A model generated the notes under the pieces. That model ran no database searches, had not been told where the DNA came from, and saw nothing but the letters and a program-made list of their open reading frames with translations. Made by a program: the position numbers and the translations under genes. This document shows positions 5,716-6,970 of a stretch of 6,970 bases of DNA, piece by piece (the stretch's first letter is position 1; each line of letters opens with the position of its first letter). The stretch comes from an uncultured Sphingomonadales bacterium (GTDB taxonomy: Bacteria > Pseudomonadota > Alphaproteobacteria > Sphingomonadales > Sphingomonadaceae): positions 1 through 6,970 of the forward strand of contig CAIWFP010000200.1 of NCBI GenBank assembly GCA_903911985.1. Direction: 5' to 3'.

Positions 5716-6780
5716 ATGAGCGACGCGCCCTTTTTCTTTCCGCCCGAATGGCACCCACAGGACTGGCTGTGGATCGGCTTTCCCCATGAGGCCGAGGAGT
5801 GGCCCGGCTTTCTGGAGGCCGCGCAAGTGCAGATTGCCGCCTTCGCCAGCGCCGTGGCGGAGAGCGGGCAGGAGGTGCGCCTGATCGTGCGCGACGAGGC
5901 CAACGCCGCCCGCGCCCGCGCCCTGTGCAGCGCCAGGGTGACGCTGGAGGTGCGGCGCTATGGCGACATCTGGCTGCGCGATACCGGCCCGCTGGTGATG
6001 CTGGATGGCGCGGGTGGGCGTGTTGCCCGCCGCTTTGGCCACAATGGCTGGGGCGGCAAATATCTGATGCCGGGCGATGAGAGCATCGGCGCCGAGCTGG
6101 CCGCCAGCGCGGGGCTGTCCGTGCTCACCGCGCCTTGGGTGCTGGAAGGCGGCGCGCTGGATGTGGACGGCACCGGGCTGGTCGCCACCACAGAGCAATG
6201 CCTGCTCAACCCCAACCGCAACCCAAATTTCCTGGCGGGCGTCGTCGGCGCTGATGCACACGCCGCCAGCAACGCTCAAGCGCCGCGCGGGCTGGATTCG
6301 GCGCGTGCCGAGATCGAGGGGCGCCTCGCCGCCGATCTCGGGCTTTCCCGCGTGCTGTGGCTGGGCGATGGCCTCATCAACGACCACACCGACGGCCATG
6401 TCGACAATCTCGCCCGATTCGTCGCGCCAAACACGCTGGCCGTCCCCCGCGCGACCGGGGTGGATGACCCCAATGCCGCGATCTATGCCGATGCCAGGGC
6501 CCGTGCCGAGGCGGCGGGGGTGGTGGTGCGCGAGGTGCCCTCGCCCGGGCGCATCGAGCGGGACGGGCGCGTGGAACCGGCCAGCTATATGAATTTTGCG
6601 GTTACCTCTCGCCTCGTGGTGGTGCCCATCTATGGCTCGCCGTTTGACGCCGAGGGCGTGGCGGCCATCGCGGAACTGTTTCCGGATCGCGAGGTGGTGG
6701 GGCTGATGGCCGATGCCGTGCTGGCAGGGGGCGGCTCGTTCCATTGCGCCAGCCAGCAGATGCCTTGTTTGGAGGCGTAG
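5716..6780 (+). CDS. aguA: Agmatine deiminase
   Basis: Converts agmatine to N-carbamoylputrescine and ammonia, a step of the arginine-to-putrescine route. It belongs to the PAD-like guanidino-modifying fold. The 354 residues carry the whole active site: D89 in DIWLRDTGP, E144 in VLEGGALDVDG, H224-x-D226 in NDHTDGHVDNLARF, and the nucleophile C344 in GGGSFHCASQQMP. The family block ATTEQCLLNPNRNP is also present. ATG 5716 (MSDAPFFFPPEWHPQDW) is chosen because homologous proteins begin close to the FPPEW motif. An ATG at 5704 adds four residues, and neither has a visible Shine-Dalgarno sequence, so a leaderless or weakly initiated mRNA is possible. The usual partner, N-carbamoylputrescine amidase (aguB), is not visible and could lie beyond the right edge. 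A repeat element begins 16 bp after the stop. Confidence 0.95.
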   Translation: MSDAPFFFPPEWHPQDWLWIGFPHEAEEWPGFLEAAQVQIAAFASAVAESGQEVRLIVRDEANAARARALCSARVTLEVRRYGDIWLRDTGPLVMLDGAGGRVARRFGHNGWGGKYLMPGDESIGAELAASAGLSVLTAPWVLEGGALDVDGTGLVATTEQCLLNPNRNPNFLAGVVGADAHAASNAQAPRGLDSARAEIEGRLAADLGLSRVLWLGDGLINDHTDGHVDNLARFVAPNTLAVPRATGVDDPNAAIYADARARAEAAGVVVREVPSPGRIERDGRVEPASYMNFAVTSRLVVVPIYGSPFDAEGVAAIAELFPDREVVGLMADAVLAGGGSFHCASQQMPCLEA

Positions 6781-6795
6781 GGTTTAAGGGATAGA

Positions 6796-6970
6796 TGCGA
6801 GGGGGTTACCCCCTCGCGCTCCCAGGCCTTGTCGGCGTGGCGCGCCAAATCAGTGTTAGCGCAAGGTCGCCGCGCCGCGGGCAATAAAACCGCTTCGCGG
6901 CTAGGCGCCACACCGCCAAATAGGCGCCAACGCCGACAGGTAATGGGAGCGCGAGGGTGTAACACCCTCG
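6796..6970. repeat. Intergenic inverted-repeat element, copy 2 (cut by window end)
   Basis: The left arm (6796-6823: CGAGGGGG-TTA-CCCCCTCG, then CGCTCCC) and right arm (6945-6970: GGGAGCG, then CGAGGGTG-TAA-CACCCTCG) are near-perfect inverted copies of each other, and each is a perfect hairpin. The last one or two bases probably lie outside the window. Inside, a second imperfect inverted repeat pairs 6830-6843 with 6924-6938 (TGTCGGCG..TGGCGC against GCGCCA..CGCCGACA). TAGGCGCCA is repeated directly at 6902-6910 and 6921-6929. The core GTCGCCGCGCCGCGGGC (6866-6882) and CCGCTTCGCGGC (6890-6901) match copy 1 in opposite orientation. There is no open frame of note. It lies directly after aguA and could end its transcript. 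Confidence 0.85.

Noticed and set aside
4984..6744. 586-codon minus-strand frame suggesting a fusion upstream of prxQ
   Set aside because: Only the last 157 residues are PrxQ. The rest is antisense to aguA and the repeat-containing gap, and a good ribosome-binding site precedes the ATG at 5457.
1534..6970. CRISPR array or insertion sequence as explanation of the repeats
   Set aside because: Copies are kilobases apart, palindromic and variable inside. There are no regularly spaced repeat-spacer units and no transposase frame.

Overview
The window is GC-rich, alanine- and arginine-heavy bacterial chromosomal DNA, with six confident protein genes and one gene cut by the left edge. GC content, protein style, the types of intergenic repeat and the gene set (QueG, PrxQ/Bcp, DUF455, M23 peptidase, CamA/ThcD-like flavoprotein, agmatine deiminase) suggest an alphaproteobacterium, most likely a sphingomonad (Sphingomonadales). 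That placement is an inference from style, not from a marker gene. There is no rRNA, tRNA, CRISPR array, transposase or phage gene.

Layout. Bases 1-357 (minus) are the N-terminal part of a membrane protein. It diverges from queG (440-1534, plus), the epoxyqueuosine reductase of tRNA queuosine synthesis. queG converges on a ferredoxin/rubredoxin-reductase-type flavoprotein (1692-2921, minus). The gap between them is filled by a 140-bp inverted-repeat element. Bases 2922-3308 are a gene-free stretch of 387 bp holding a tandem AT-rich motif, a perfect 18-bp palindrome and a terminator-type hairpin. Next come three minus-strand genes, read right to left: prxQ/bcp (4984-5457), a DUF455 ferritin-like gene (4169-4984, stop and start overlapping as TGATG) and a secreted M23 metallopeptidase (3309-4052). 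Agmatine deiminase (5716-6780, plus) diverges from prxQ, and a repeat element fills the right end.

How the genes fit together. The only well-supported functional unit is the prxQ-DUF455 pair. A thiol peroxidase is translationally coupled to a predicted diiron ferritin-like protein, and the M23 cell-wall peptidase gene may be co-transcribed 116 bp downstream. The other genes look like independent housekeeping functions: queuosine, redox flavoprotein and agmatine catabolism.

The most interesting content is non-coding. A family of about 140-180 bp intergenic elements is present in two clear copies (1534-1673 and 6796 to beyond 6970) and one diverged copy (about 5538-5652). Each clear copy is bounded by terminal hairpins whose stem bases change in compensating pairs, and carries a conserved internal core. 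This looks like a REP/BIME-like or MITE-like family shaped by selection or mobility acting on folded DNA or RNA. No gene in the window explains it.
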